Assembly (NCBI GenBank): GCA_001584585.1
Contig: LSYV01000241.1
Location: 4,099-15,699 of the forward strand
DNA: 11,601 nucleotides
Reading direction: 5' to 3'
From: Gonium pectorale
Lineage: Eukaryota > Chlorophyta > Chlorophyceae > Chlamydomonadales > Volvocaceae
A program made the position numbers and the translations under genes. Numbering within the stretch: the stretch's first letter is position 1; each line of letters starts with the position of its first letter. This document shows, piece by piece, positions 1-9,800 of this stretch. The notes below the pieces were generated by a model. That model made no database searches. It saw nothing but the letters and a program-made list of their open reading frames with translations, and was not told the origin of the DNA.

Positions 1-843
1 AGCTCGCATTTGAAGCGCGTGATGGATGGCGCTGAGCTCGCATCTGGTAATGGTTTGGCAGCCATTTGTACCAGCATTAACATTTACGTGAAACGTTTCA
101 CCCGAGAGTGCATCGACGGAAGCCGCGCCTAGCACCCGAAACTCGGTCCCATCCTCTCGTTTGGCCGTTTGGACAGATCCGTCCGTATAGATGTCGCAGT
201 CTGCCTGGTGGCGCAGCGGCCTGATGGCGGTGAAGGCCAGGTAGGCGGCTCTGCGTTCTTGTTCGGGGAGGTCAGTGCAGACCCTGGACTGGCGGGGAGG
301 GACGGGGGGTTGCTGTTGGAGGCTGTGTATGCGCCGTCGAACCCATTTGGTGTGTGGGGTTCCAGTGCGTGTGTGTGTGGGTGGGCGGGCTGGTGGGGTG
401 GGGAGGTCCAGAGTCTTTCGTATCGCGTCGGCGTAGCGGAGGGTGCTTGGTTCCCCACCAGGACCAGGTCCGTCCCTTCGGGGTATCCCGGTGTGGTGTG
501 AGGTCCGCCCCGGGGCGGTATCGCGTCGCAAAGTACGTTCTTACAGCCTCTGGCTGCTAGCGTCCCTATGTGTTGGACGTTGGCGCAGTTCAGATACCGT
601 GTGTGGGGTGCGGTTCGCGAGCTCGGGAGGATCAGTAGGGTTGCTGTGGGGTCTTCGGAGCCCTGCTGCGTTTCCGCCCAGCCTAGGGCCCATCGCATGG
701 CGTGGTGGCCGGCTTCTGGTGTCGGTTCCGGGTGGCTGGGCCACCGAGAGGCCGGTAAAGGGCTGGCTATATGCATCGAGGTTTGCCCCAAAGAGTGCGT
801 CCTCAGGGAAGGGCGTAAAGTACGTGATGTGGCATCTCCTGGT
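1..843 (-). mobile_element. Non-LTR retrotransposon fragment with RNase H domain
   Basis: Minus-strand remnant of a LINE-type element running off the left edge. Reading starts near 843 and shows peptides such as YFTPFPEDALFGANLDAYSQ, then (in another frame) TATLLILPSS and DLVLVGNQ, then an RNase H domain near the left edge. From recall, the first two blocks resemble a region upstream of RNase H in retrotransposon proteins of algae; this is not checked. The 5' side is truncated: beyond 843 the frame meets two TAA codons and an A-rich run. The presence of RNase H points to an element of the L1/RandI/Dualen type rather than R2. Confidence is high for a retroelement and lower for the clade. Confidence 0.85.
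1..843 (-). pseudogene. Frameshifted ORF2-like protein fragment, RNase H region
   Basis: Bases 540-1 are open in one frame and encode a Pro/Arg-rich stretch, then PEQERRAAYLAFTAIRPL, then the RNase H core. The first catalytic Asp is in DIYTDGS (about 195-178) and the catalytic Glu in RCELSAI (GAG at 39-37). The third acidic residue would lie beyond the edge. The family-like text at 840-745 is in this same frame, but the text from about 700 to 445 is one frame off, so at least two compensating indels are needed: one near 745-690 and one between about 445 and 345. The conserved frame also has a stop at 543-541. The copy is therefore most likely dead. RNase H removes the RNA strand of RNA/DNA hybrids during reverse transcription. 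Confidence 0.8.
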
Positions 844-861
844 TTTTTTTATTTATTAACC
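844..861 (-). other. A-rich junction tract beside truncated retroelement
   Basis: On the minus strand this reads TTAATAAATAAAAAAAA and lies exactly between the stop codon of the possible exon at 856-972 and the first recognisable retroelement codon. It contains AATAAA. It may be a poly(A)-like remnant of an inserted element, a 3' UTR, or the 5' junction of the truncated LINE. The sequence alone does not decide. Confidence 0.4.
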
Positions 862-972
862 GTGGTCCCCAGACTCAAAGCGCAGCAACTGCGGCTTGTA
901 TCCACCGGCACGCGCGCGCTTGCGGGCATAGTGACGGCTGTCAGGATGCTGGATGGGCGACCAGAAGGTTGC
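856..972 (-). CDS. Possible terminal exon of an unrecognised gene
   Basis: After a CAG acceptor (minus strand, 975-973) the frame is open for 38 codons and ends with two consecutive TAA codons. The peptide begins ATFWSPIQHPDSRHY and ends LLRFESGDHG; it is basic in the middle (ARKRARAGGYK). Third-codon positions are mostly G or C, as in the better-supported exons here. I do not recognise the family. No upstream partner exon was found between 973 and 3000, so this could be a relic exon, part of a retroelement, or chance. Confidence 0.3.
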   Translation of the reverse strand, partial: ATFWSPIQHPDSRHYARKRARAGGYKPQLLRFESGDHG

Positions 973-2700
973 CTGCTGCGGCAGTCATACATGGCACGCT
1001 GCATCGTTTTGGCATGCATGCATGCGCAAGAATCACGACGGCCACCGCACAAAGCGCAGCGTAGTAGCGGAAACCAAGGTTTCCTGCTTTCGGCTGGCAA
1101 GCCTTTGTGCACGACGGTGCTGTCCGGTAGTACGGCAGTGCGAGGCCGGCGGTAAGCCAGTGTTCATAGGTTGTCGCACCTACCGGTTGGTGCTAGATAA
1201 TTCGCGAGTTTCCTTTTGTCAGATCTGACACCGCCGGGCCGAACTGAGCCAAACTACGTTACCGTCCCTGGCCAGTCTCGGCTCGGTGGATAGGGCTCGC
1301 CCCCCATCCCCCGCGCGCAGAAGATTCTCTTTCCTGCTTGCAGGTACACTTCTCTAAGCGACGCAAGACGCAATGCTGGAAACCCTCAGATGCCACAGGA
1401 TCGTCCGGGTCCACGATCGATCGAGCCGCTCCCTGTCCGCGGGCGGGACCATCGGATCAACCCCGTATGTACATGAGGAAATACGTACGATGACATCTTC
1501 GTGGAAGCCTGTGGTGAGCATCGATACCCCAAGGCCAGCCAGGGCAGGAATTTGCCCCACGTGTGTTCTCGCCCCTCCTGCGCGGGCATGACTTGCGCAG
1601 GCCCCGCTCAACCACCTGAACGATGCACAATAGTTCAGCAATAGGTCAGCAACCGGAAGTGCGTGCGTCGCACCCCGAAGCAAGTGGCCCAATGTGTCTT
1701 GTGAAACAGGTCAAGCCGTTCATCCTATCCGGGGCAGGCAGACACGGGTGGTGCAATAATTGCCCATTAGGCGCACAGTCCACCGATACAGCCGAGCCCG
1801 CCGCTCAACCCGTCTTCATTCGCGCGGCCCCAGCGGCCGCCCCGGAGCTTCCTTGCTTATACATGGCGAACGTAATGCAAGGTGTTGCTATCTGCCCACA
1901 CGACAGCTAGGTTCGCAGGCTGGGCATCCGTAAGCTCATCAGCCATGAGCGACAAATGATCAACGCACTCGTATTAGAGATGTCCTCCTGTCTGGGCAAG
2001 GGCTAGGACCGGGCATTTGGTGGCCCAGCGTCCTCCACTGCAGGGACTTACGGATCATTCCCCCCAAGCAAGCTGGGACGGACTTAGGGTTTCAGCGTTT
2101 CCGCTAACAGCATTGTGCGCATTCGTACCTTGACTCGGTCGACAAGCAACATAAGGACAACAGCTAGTAACGATGACTATAGTAGAAGTATTACCGTGAA
2201 GGTGTCTCGGCGCAAAACGAAGGACTGATCGTGAGCTAAGCAGAAGACCGGCCAAAACATAATCGGCGGTAATAAAGCGCCCCACGTACACCCTCGCACG
2301 GCAGGTGCCGTGCGGCAACAGCCTAAGCACACGTACGTAAGCAAGAAGCTTGGCCTGCAGCGCCCGCTTTCATTCTGAGCTGGCACCTGCTGACCGCCCA
2401 TGCATGCATGCATGCATGCCGCCACAGGTGCAGCAGCCATCAGCAGGCTGCGCGCGCGCACGCTGCTCCCTTGAATTATCGTTTAATTGCTAACACCGCG
2501 GCCACGCCCGCCCGCCCGTGAATGCACTTAGGGCACTGCCTTGCTTGAAGATAGATATGCATCTATGCCACCAGCAGTGAGCCGCTTGTCAAGAAATCGC
2601 CTCTCGCAGGCAAACTACGCAGCGTGAGTGCGAACGAATCGCCGCGCGCCGACGACCTCGCTCAGGGTTCTTAGCCAGCCAGCCATGCTAGTCCACCCTT
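973..2700. other. Stretch without a supported gene
   Basis: Open frames here are short, overlap on both strands and show no family resemblance or consistent splice pattern. Visible structure: a 7-base inverted repeat GGAAACC-AA-GGTTTCC at 1069-1084, and a self-complementary CATG run at 2399-2418 flanked by CACCTG (2384-2389) and CAGGTG (2425-2430). No tRNA, rRNA or mobile element end was recognised. Confidence 0.6.
2384..2430. repeat. CATG tandem run with inverted flanks
   Basis: Five CATG units in a row at 2399-2418, each self-complementary, lie between the 6-base arms CACCTG and CAGGTG. The whole can fold as a long hairpin. It is probably an ordinary microsatellite. Confidence 0.6.
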
Positions 2701-3264
2701 TTACGAAGAGAAGGGACGAACGAGATCATGTACGTGGCCAGATAGACGAGCGACACGTACGTATGAGGCATGTGAAATTGCACGAAGGAACAAATCGGTC
2801 GCGATATAATTTTCTTAACCTCCCAGGTCCGAATCCGCTAATGCACCAACATCTGTGTGCGTGACAGCAGAGCGTACGTACGTGATGCCGTACATCGGAA
2901 CCCCGAAGTGCATAGGCAGCGGGCTATGATAAGGGCGCGCACGATGCGACAGCAGCGTACGGATGATGACATAAATGAAACGCACGTGGCAGCAATATTG
3001 ATAAAGGTACGTATCGCTGGGTTCGCGCGGTGCACGTATGTGACATGTCTACCGGCGGCCTGCTGCCCACCTCTTGCCTCATGTATGCCCGTATACGTAT
3101 ACGTACCATCCAGTCGACACACCATCCGTACATACGTACCGTACCGTATGTACCTCGACAAGATAGACGGCCACCCACCCCGGTCGTTCACTTTCCGCAG
3201 TCATCGGCAACAACAACCGCCACCTCATGCATCAAGATACCCCGCTGATGATAGATGCTGGCGA
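2701..3264. other. Downstream flank of the ankyrin/PP2-like gene, GTAC-rich
   Basis: This lies just beyond the TGA stop at 3267-3265 of the minus-strand gene, so it probably holds the 3' UTR and polyadenylation region. No clear TGTAA or AATAAA signal was identified on the minus strand. The words CGTACGT and GTACGTACGTG and close variants recur at about 2755-2762, 2874-2884, 3095-3106 and 3128-3153. No protein-coding exon is evident. Confidence 0.5.
3128..3153. repeat. Perfect 9-base inverted repeat
   Basis: GTACATACG (3128-3136) and CGTATGTAC (3145-3153) are perfect inverted arms separated by TACCGTAC. It lies about 110 bases past the stop codon of the minus-strand gene. It could fold in the 3' UTR if transcription reaches it. 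A role in 3' end formation is only a guess. Confidence 0.75.
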
Positions 3265-3869
3265 TCATGACGACGAAGCCGTCACACCACTCCGCACCTC
3301 GCGCTCCCCATCGTCCTCCTCCACCGCCTCATCGTCCTCGTTCTCGTTGTCGCTCTCCTCTTCTTCTCCCTGGTCGTCGGAGTCTCCCGACTCCCACTCT
3401 TCCGCGCCTGCACGCGGCTGCCGCTGCTGCTCCAGGAACGCCGCTTCGCTGACCCCGGCGGCGGGCAGACCGCCCTCCGCCTCCGCCCCTGCACCTGCCC
3501 CGCCGCCCTCTCCTACCACGACCCCGCCGCCGCCCTCCTCCCCCTCCTCCAGCACAAAGCGCACCTCCCGGAACATGATGCCATACTTCCAGGCCCCTCC
3601 GGTCGCCTCCAGCCACACCCGGACCTTGATGTCCTTCTCCGTGCCCACCTCGAACAGCCCCCTGCTGCCTCCTACCCGGTAGGTGAACCAGCCGTTTCCC
3701 TCCTTCCTCCTCACTTCCGGGTACGCCATGGCCGACTTCAGCAGTGGGCCGTGGGGCCCCTTCTCCCCCCAGCGCTGGGCCCTAAACACCAGGTCCTCCT
3801 CCAGGCCGGCGTTGCTGAAGGGCAGCACCCGCAGCTCCCACTCCACCCGGTAGCGTCCGGCCGGCATGC
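3265..3869 (-). CDS. Last exon: PP2-like domain and acidic C-terminus
   Basis: Acceptor ACACGCAG precedes 3869; the stop TGA is at 3267-3265. The first two-thirds has the pattern of the phloem protein 2 fold: GRYRVEWELRVLP, then DLVFRAQRWGEKG, then GNGWFTYRVGG, FEVGTEKDIKVRVWLE and GAWKYGIMFREVRFVLEEG. In the PP2 family the conserved features are a Y-x-V-x-W-x-L strand, a W-x-x-x-x-VG-x-F segment, and a K/Y-x-G-I/L-x-F-x-x-V strand near the end; all can be matched here. The assignment rests on recall of this pattern, not on an alignment. After it come Gly-rich and Ala-rich stretches and a tail with runs of Glu and Asp (EEWESGDSDDQGEEEESDN), which may be disordered. The exon joins the previous one in phase, restoring a Gly codon. 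Confidence 0.75.
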
Positions 3870-6800
3870 CTGCGTGTGTGTGTGCCATGTGGGCCCATCA
3901 ACAGGGTGTGGCTTATTTGACTGCGAACATGATATGCACCAAGTGTTTCTTACCCTCAAAATAGGTGTCGGACGCCAGCAAGCACACGTGTGAGAGCTCC
4001 GTTGCTATGATCACTTCGTTTCCATTATCGACCTCGTCGTCATTGCCGCCGCCGCCTCCACTCCCACCCACGCCGTCACCGCCGCTGCCGCCAGCCACGG
4101 CTGTCGCTGGGCCACTTTCGGCGCTTCTCGATTTGTTAAGCACATCGTACGCTGCCTGCAACCGTACGGGCGCGAAGAGTAGTGCCAGGTGCATGGATGC
4201 GCGTTTGGCGCTAGCAGCGCACGAGCACATGCCTGCATGATAATAATAACAATAATAACACGTACGCCCGGCATGACATGGGCGTGGATTAAGGGGGTGG
4301 TCCGTCCAGGCAGCCGAAGCTGCCCATGGGTACCACCACCATGGATGCCGGCATGCCCGCTGTGCAAACACATGACAAGCAAACAAACGGTGTTTGCCTT
4401 AACACGTCTACGGTCTCTATCTTCACTTCCAGAGCTTGCTTACCCATCCAAAAGTGCCTGCCATGCATACGCTATTCCTCCCAACGCCTCTAGCCCTATA
4501 GGAAGCTCCAAGCGTAAAGGTACGGGTCTTCGCATGAAGGCCCTCGCCTGGTGCATTTTTTTTGCTAGCCCCGTGCTCCCCAAACGTCATGAATCTACGG
4601 GCACCCGAACGTTCAACTACCTATATATTCTCTATCTATCAATGACGACGCATGCGACACGCACATGTGTATGGTTGAGTTCATGCACGTAGCTCGCTCT
4701 ACACCCACACGTACACCGTTGATCCTTTTCAACACACTTCCACCAGCAGCAATGAAGGAGATGAGTGGCGCATACATGCACCACAATCCGGTGAGTGCCA
4801 CGATCGATCCCCGCCACCGCCGGCGTCTGGACGCCGTATCGGTTGGTGCATGCACGCCCTAGCTAGCGTCCATTTTCTCACGCACCCACCAGGACTGCGG
4901 ACCGTCCGTAGCCAATCTCAAGGAGTTCAGAGAGGATCTTTTGCGTTTGCACGGACTGTGCGCTCATCAAAAACTTTACCAGCCTCTTCATGAGCAAGCC
5001 CCGTTGCTGCAATCATGCAAGGGCAGAGCCAGGCAGATGGGCAGGTGCGTAGGTCAGGCGCACGTGCGAAAGACTCGGAAGGTAAGCGAATCATTTAATC
5101 GCAACAAATCACGAATAATTATAACCTGGCTGAAGAAGTTGGGGGAGGGGGAGCTCCCGCACCCCAATCTCTGGCGCGAAGCTAAACAAATTGACAAGCA
5201 GGGGCAGAACCAAGTCAGTATGCAGTGCGTACCATATGTACTGATACTGACAAGCAGAAGCAGAACCAAGCCACTTCCGCCGTCATATATATGCAGTGCG
5301 TACCATGTGCATTGTTAACAGGCGGCTAGGGGAATGCACCACTCCAACATGCACCCACCTTCTCCTTTTCCTCCGAGGTCGGGATGCATCCTGTGCCCTG
5401 TGCTCCCTGTGTCTGCTTCCAATTCTCGGCCATCCCCTGTGGTGGTCGATGAGGAATAATGGAGGCGAAAAGTAGGATGACCACTTGCCGCTGGGGAAGG
5501 AACGTTCAAGCAATGCTGGGCCCCCAGCGCTACGCCCCCAGCTTGGCAGGACGCAATTGTGCATACATTGCCAAGGGCTACATATCCACGCAACACGCAC
5601 GTTGGTTGTGCATGGATGGCCGCTCTATCGCATATCGATACACTCTAAACACATAAAACGTTCAACCGTCCTTTGCTGTGTGTGAGAGCGAGCATGGTGC
5701 GCCAAGTTGCGCATTTCCTTCGTGTTTTGGGGCTCACGGCTACACACGGGGTGTGAACGCCCATTCGGCTATGGCTGGTCGGGGGCTCGCGCAACCCCTC
5801 TATGAAGAGGCTGCTATCGATCTGTAGTTGTATGTGAACCTGGATGGCTCACAATGTTAATCTCTTGCATTTTATGGTAGATGCGAGCCCTGCTTTGGTT
5901 GACGGCGTCATTGGGATCCAAGCTTCGTTCCCGAGCGCGAGGGTCGCTGTACTCGGGACCGGCTGGCTCCGGACGGCGGACGAAGTAGCATTCTGGTCCG
6001 TCCACCGCGTCAATGCCCATGTCCATCGCTAGACGCAGCCGGGTGATCTGCAGGCGGGGCAAAACGTTAGCTGAGATGGCGTGTATTTGGGCCGGATGGT
6101 GGTTTGCAACTAGCGCAGGTACATTGCGCTCCCCGGGTGCTCTGCAGACAAAGGGCAAAGGGCAATCTACGATGGTTTATACCTCGGTGGATGATACTCT
6201 TTCTACGGATAGAAACTAAGGATAGTGTTCTCACGCAAATACACACAAGCCCTCACGCAGTAATTAATTTGCGCATGCATTGTTCGCACACAAACGCGCC
6301 GCAGTGCATGAGAATAAGGACTGCATTCAAAATTTGGGGGTGAGGGGCGATTAATACCCGTTCCTGCCTTCGTATCCCGATATCAACCAGGTGATGTGGA
6401 GGCATAATGATAGCACTCGCTGTACAACCGAAGTTCCTACAACAGGACACCGTGTATGCCCGTCTCACTCGGACGAATCGCTTCGTCTCGGCGTCATCGC
6501 AGTCCCAGTCTTTCGGGAGGTCCTGCATCGTATCAATGCAACCGTTTCAGTATTAGTTACCCAGGTGATATATCATAGCGAATCATGGCGAAGCAAGTCC
6601 CTCTCCACAATACCCCAAACATGTATTGGCTATGCAAATGCTAAGCAGCTGAAAATGTCCTGCACGCATTCAGATTTGACTCAACCTTTCACTTGGCAAA
6701 CAATTCATCACCTGTGATAATCCAGCCCTCTTTCACCCGTCCACCAGTCTGCAAGTATTAAGTATTGCTAGGCTAGCGGCGGATCCATGAATGCTAGCTT

Positions 6801-9800
6801 AACCCTTCGAACATGTCTACCCTGTCGTCCCCGCATGGAGAAAAATTTTCTTCAACAACGACGCGACGCAACGTGCGCACCTTGTTTGCGTCTTTGGAGA
6901 GCAGCACCCGCACCACGTCGCGCTTGCCGTGATTTGCGGCCAGCTTCAGGGCCTCTCGCTGCAGGTATTGCCAGCGAAGATGAACACTCAAGCTTAGCCA
7001 AGCCCGGTTTCTGTTTGTTTGATCTTGCGACACGATCGCTCGTGCAACCGCCCGTTAAAAGTCATATCCAACGAACGCCATTTTGTGCGCCACGTTTATC
7101 CGCGCAGATTCATCGAGAGGCTAGCTAGGATGGCAGTCTGAGCCATTATCAGTCCGTACCGCCCATGCGCATGCATGAATACATGCTAGCATAGGTGGTT
7201 TGATCTCCTAGCCTTTGTGCTAGGGCTGGGCACTTACCAATTCTTCTGCGGCTTTCTCCGGGCTTTCCTTGGCCTTGATTGCCCCGACAATCTGCCGCAC
7301 CATTTTCCACTTACCCAGCTTGGCCGCCAGACGCAGTGGGCTAATGGTCTCCTTCCCATCACCCTGCAACCGCAGAATCAGGCAACGGTGAGCACATCGC
7401 ACCATGAACTTTCTTATCAGCCCAATTATGTACAGACAGTAGTCGAGCGTGATGATAAGGCGTGCGTGCAAACCCGCACGGCACATTGCTTGATGTGGCA
7501 TGCTTGGTAACGAAGAGCGAAACAAACGCTATTACATGTTTGTACATGTACACAAGCACGCACGCAAGATTACAAGCACACACAGAGACAGGGACCTGCG
7601 ACATTGGCAGATTCGTCCTGGCGTCTGCTGCCAGCAGCAGTCTAAGCATGCTGACGCTGTTAGACTCTATGGTCAATTGAAGAGACGCTGCCACGATCGC
7701 ATTGTCCTGCGGATGCATAGGTTGTCACATAGCCGTCAAGGTGGTGCATAAACGTGCGTCAATCTGTATGTCGCTAGGTTGAGAGGATGAACACGGCTAA
7801 CATAGATGTATGCGTGGTGCAGTTGGTTTCACATCGGCTCAATCAATGCCGTATCAGCACGGCATATAATTTTTTATATAGTGTACCGTAATGCATCATG
7901 GAGGACATGTAGTGCACTCGTCTCTCCCAACGTTGATAGGCATTGTGCTTTGAAGACACACAATCTTGAGGTGGATAGACTCAGTAACCGGTGGGGAGCA
8001 ACGAGCGCGTGGCCATCGCTTCATTCCATGGACCTCATGCGCCAAGTCATGTCTGTACACATGATATTACGGCTTACAAGCCCACCTCAAACATTTCTAC
8101 ATGTGACTACTGTGTGGTGACCAACGGGACCGAGCTCACCTCCACACTCTTCGCCGCCTCCACCAGGACCGTGACTGTTTCTAGGTGCCCCTTCTCCAAT
8201 GCAATCTGCACGGGAGTCTTCTGGTCCTGTGTACAATGCACGAGGGATGGATGTTCATTCACTGTCCATTCCTTCGCTTGCGGGAATGTAACCACCGCTA
8301 CACATGTCAAGCAAGTCCGACAGCTGATCTAGCTCAATAACGGCAAGGCGGTACCACAAGGCGCCCCTCATGAACTATCCATTCCTTGCATTCAAGTGCG
8401 CCATCAGATTAAATAATGCATGGCTTTGGCGACGCGACTATGTCTCGCGACAACGCCTCCACAACGTTGCGCATTGCACAGCTCAGCGGCCCGCCACTGT
8501 GCGCATGCTCGGCTTGCGGATTGCCCAGCAGCTGCACTCACAGTCCTTCCTCGTCATCCCGCCCTCCTCCACCCAGCGCACGCGGCGTGCAGTGCTTTAC
8601 ATATGTGCAAATGCACCATACATGTAAAAATACACGCATCTATCTTGCATATGCATGCCCCGAGGGGCAGCCCCTGCGATGCATCCCCCTGACCCTGCAA
8701 CCCATCAAATCGATATTCATCTTCACGCCCGCACCTCGCCGCCGCGCGTCTGCAGATGCCTTGCTAAAATGCTCTTCTTCTTATCGTCGACGACATTGAT
8801 CGTCTGGATGAGGGCCACCAAGATCTCCGAGTAGCCCTCGGTAGCTGCGTGCAGGAACGGCTTGGCAAAACCAGCCTGCTTGGACGAAGGTGCGAGACAG
8901 CGGGAAACATGTTGGCCTCAGTATCAAAGACTGTGTACACGATCCAGCACCATGGCGTCTCATCACTCGCTCGACTACTGCACTAGACTAACACGGCATA
9001 TGTCAGCTTATTCAGGTTGCACCTGCGTAGCGTAGCATACGATCAGCGCGCACCTGATTCCTGTCAGTAAGCCATTCGGCGAGGAGCTTCTTGTCCTTGA
9101 GGAGCTGGACGAGATAGTCGCCCCGACGGAGCTCGCACGCCTGAAACACCATGTCGGGCCCGATTACTCCCTCGCCAGCACCAGAAGGGGCAGCAGCAGA
9201 AGGGGCCTGCGTGCAGGATTTGGCGGGGCGGGTGCATACAACCATGAACCGGTCAAGCATGTCCCAGCTCGCTGAGCTCACTCATCTATCCGCTGTAAGC
9301 TTGGCTGCTTTGCTGTAATGATTAATTCAGCGTTCGTGATGACCGAGCAAGGCGGAACTCATTGCTTCGCTGATTATTGGCTTAACGAGTAACTCATCAA
9401 TTGATCGGCCAAGCAACCATCATCAACAATGCCGCGCGCACCTGCTGCTGCTGCCGCTGCTGCTCTTCGTCGTCCTGTTCCGATGGCTTGCGTAGGCACG
9501 AGCTGCATGCTGACCATATCCGCGAGAACAAGCGGTCCGGTGTCTCAACACGGCAGCAGCTGAAGCGCGCCAGTAACGCCCCAGAAACCCTGGAACTCGT
9601 CGCCAGCCACGCTCCCTGGAGCAGGCGCGATGCAACCTGCCGATTGATTGTGGAGGCCACACAGGGGGAAACATATTGTTATATGTACGTTCATTACAGG
9701 CTAGGTAGAATGCTAGAGGCGTCCACAATGCCATGTACGTGCGACCTAATCTTAATACCCGTGGCCATTCCTGGCTAGAGATAAAGCTGGCTCGACCCTT

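Noticed and set aside
363..385. GT-rich run as a microsatellite of interest
   Set aside because: It lies inside the retroelement coding region as part of a Pro/Thr/His-rich stretch and is short.
129..791. Long minus-strand frame of 220 codons taken as one gene
   Set aside because: Only its middle part resembles retroelement protein; the RNase H text at its left end is in another frame, so it is one piece of a frameshifted element.
1069..1084. Inverted repeat GGAAACC-AA-GGTTTCC as a terminator or regulatory site
   Set aside because: Short arms, a two-base loop and no gene context; chance is likely.
1354..1692. Minus-strand open frame of 112 codons ending SSIASCVA
   Set aside because: It has no family resemblance, no partner exons, and the overlapping frame on the other strand is similarly open; length is not unusual for this base composition.
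2825..2855. Possible tRNA T-arm (AGGTCCGAATCCGC followed by GCACCA)
   Set aside because: No matching acceptor stem or D and anticodon arms can be laid out upstream.
3227..3682. Plus-strand frame rich in Ser and Pro
   Set aside because: It is the reverse shadow of the Glu/Asp/Gly-rich last exon on the minus strand.
8416..8799. Overlapping plus-strand frames of 85-127 codons
   Set aside because: They overlap a well-supported minus-strand ankyrin exon and show only low-complexity Ser/Ala/His sequence.
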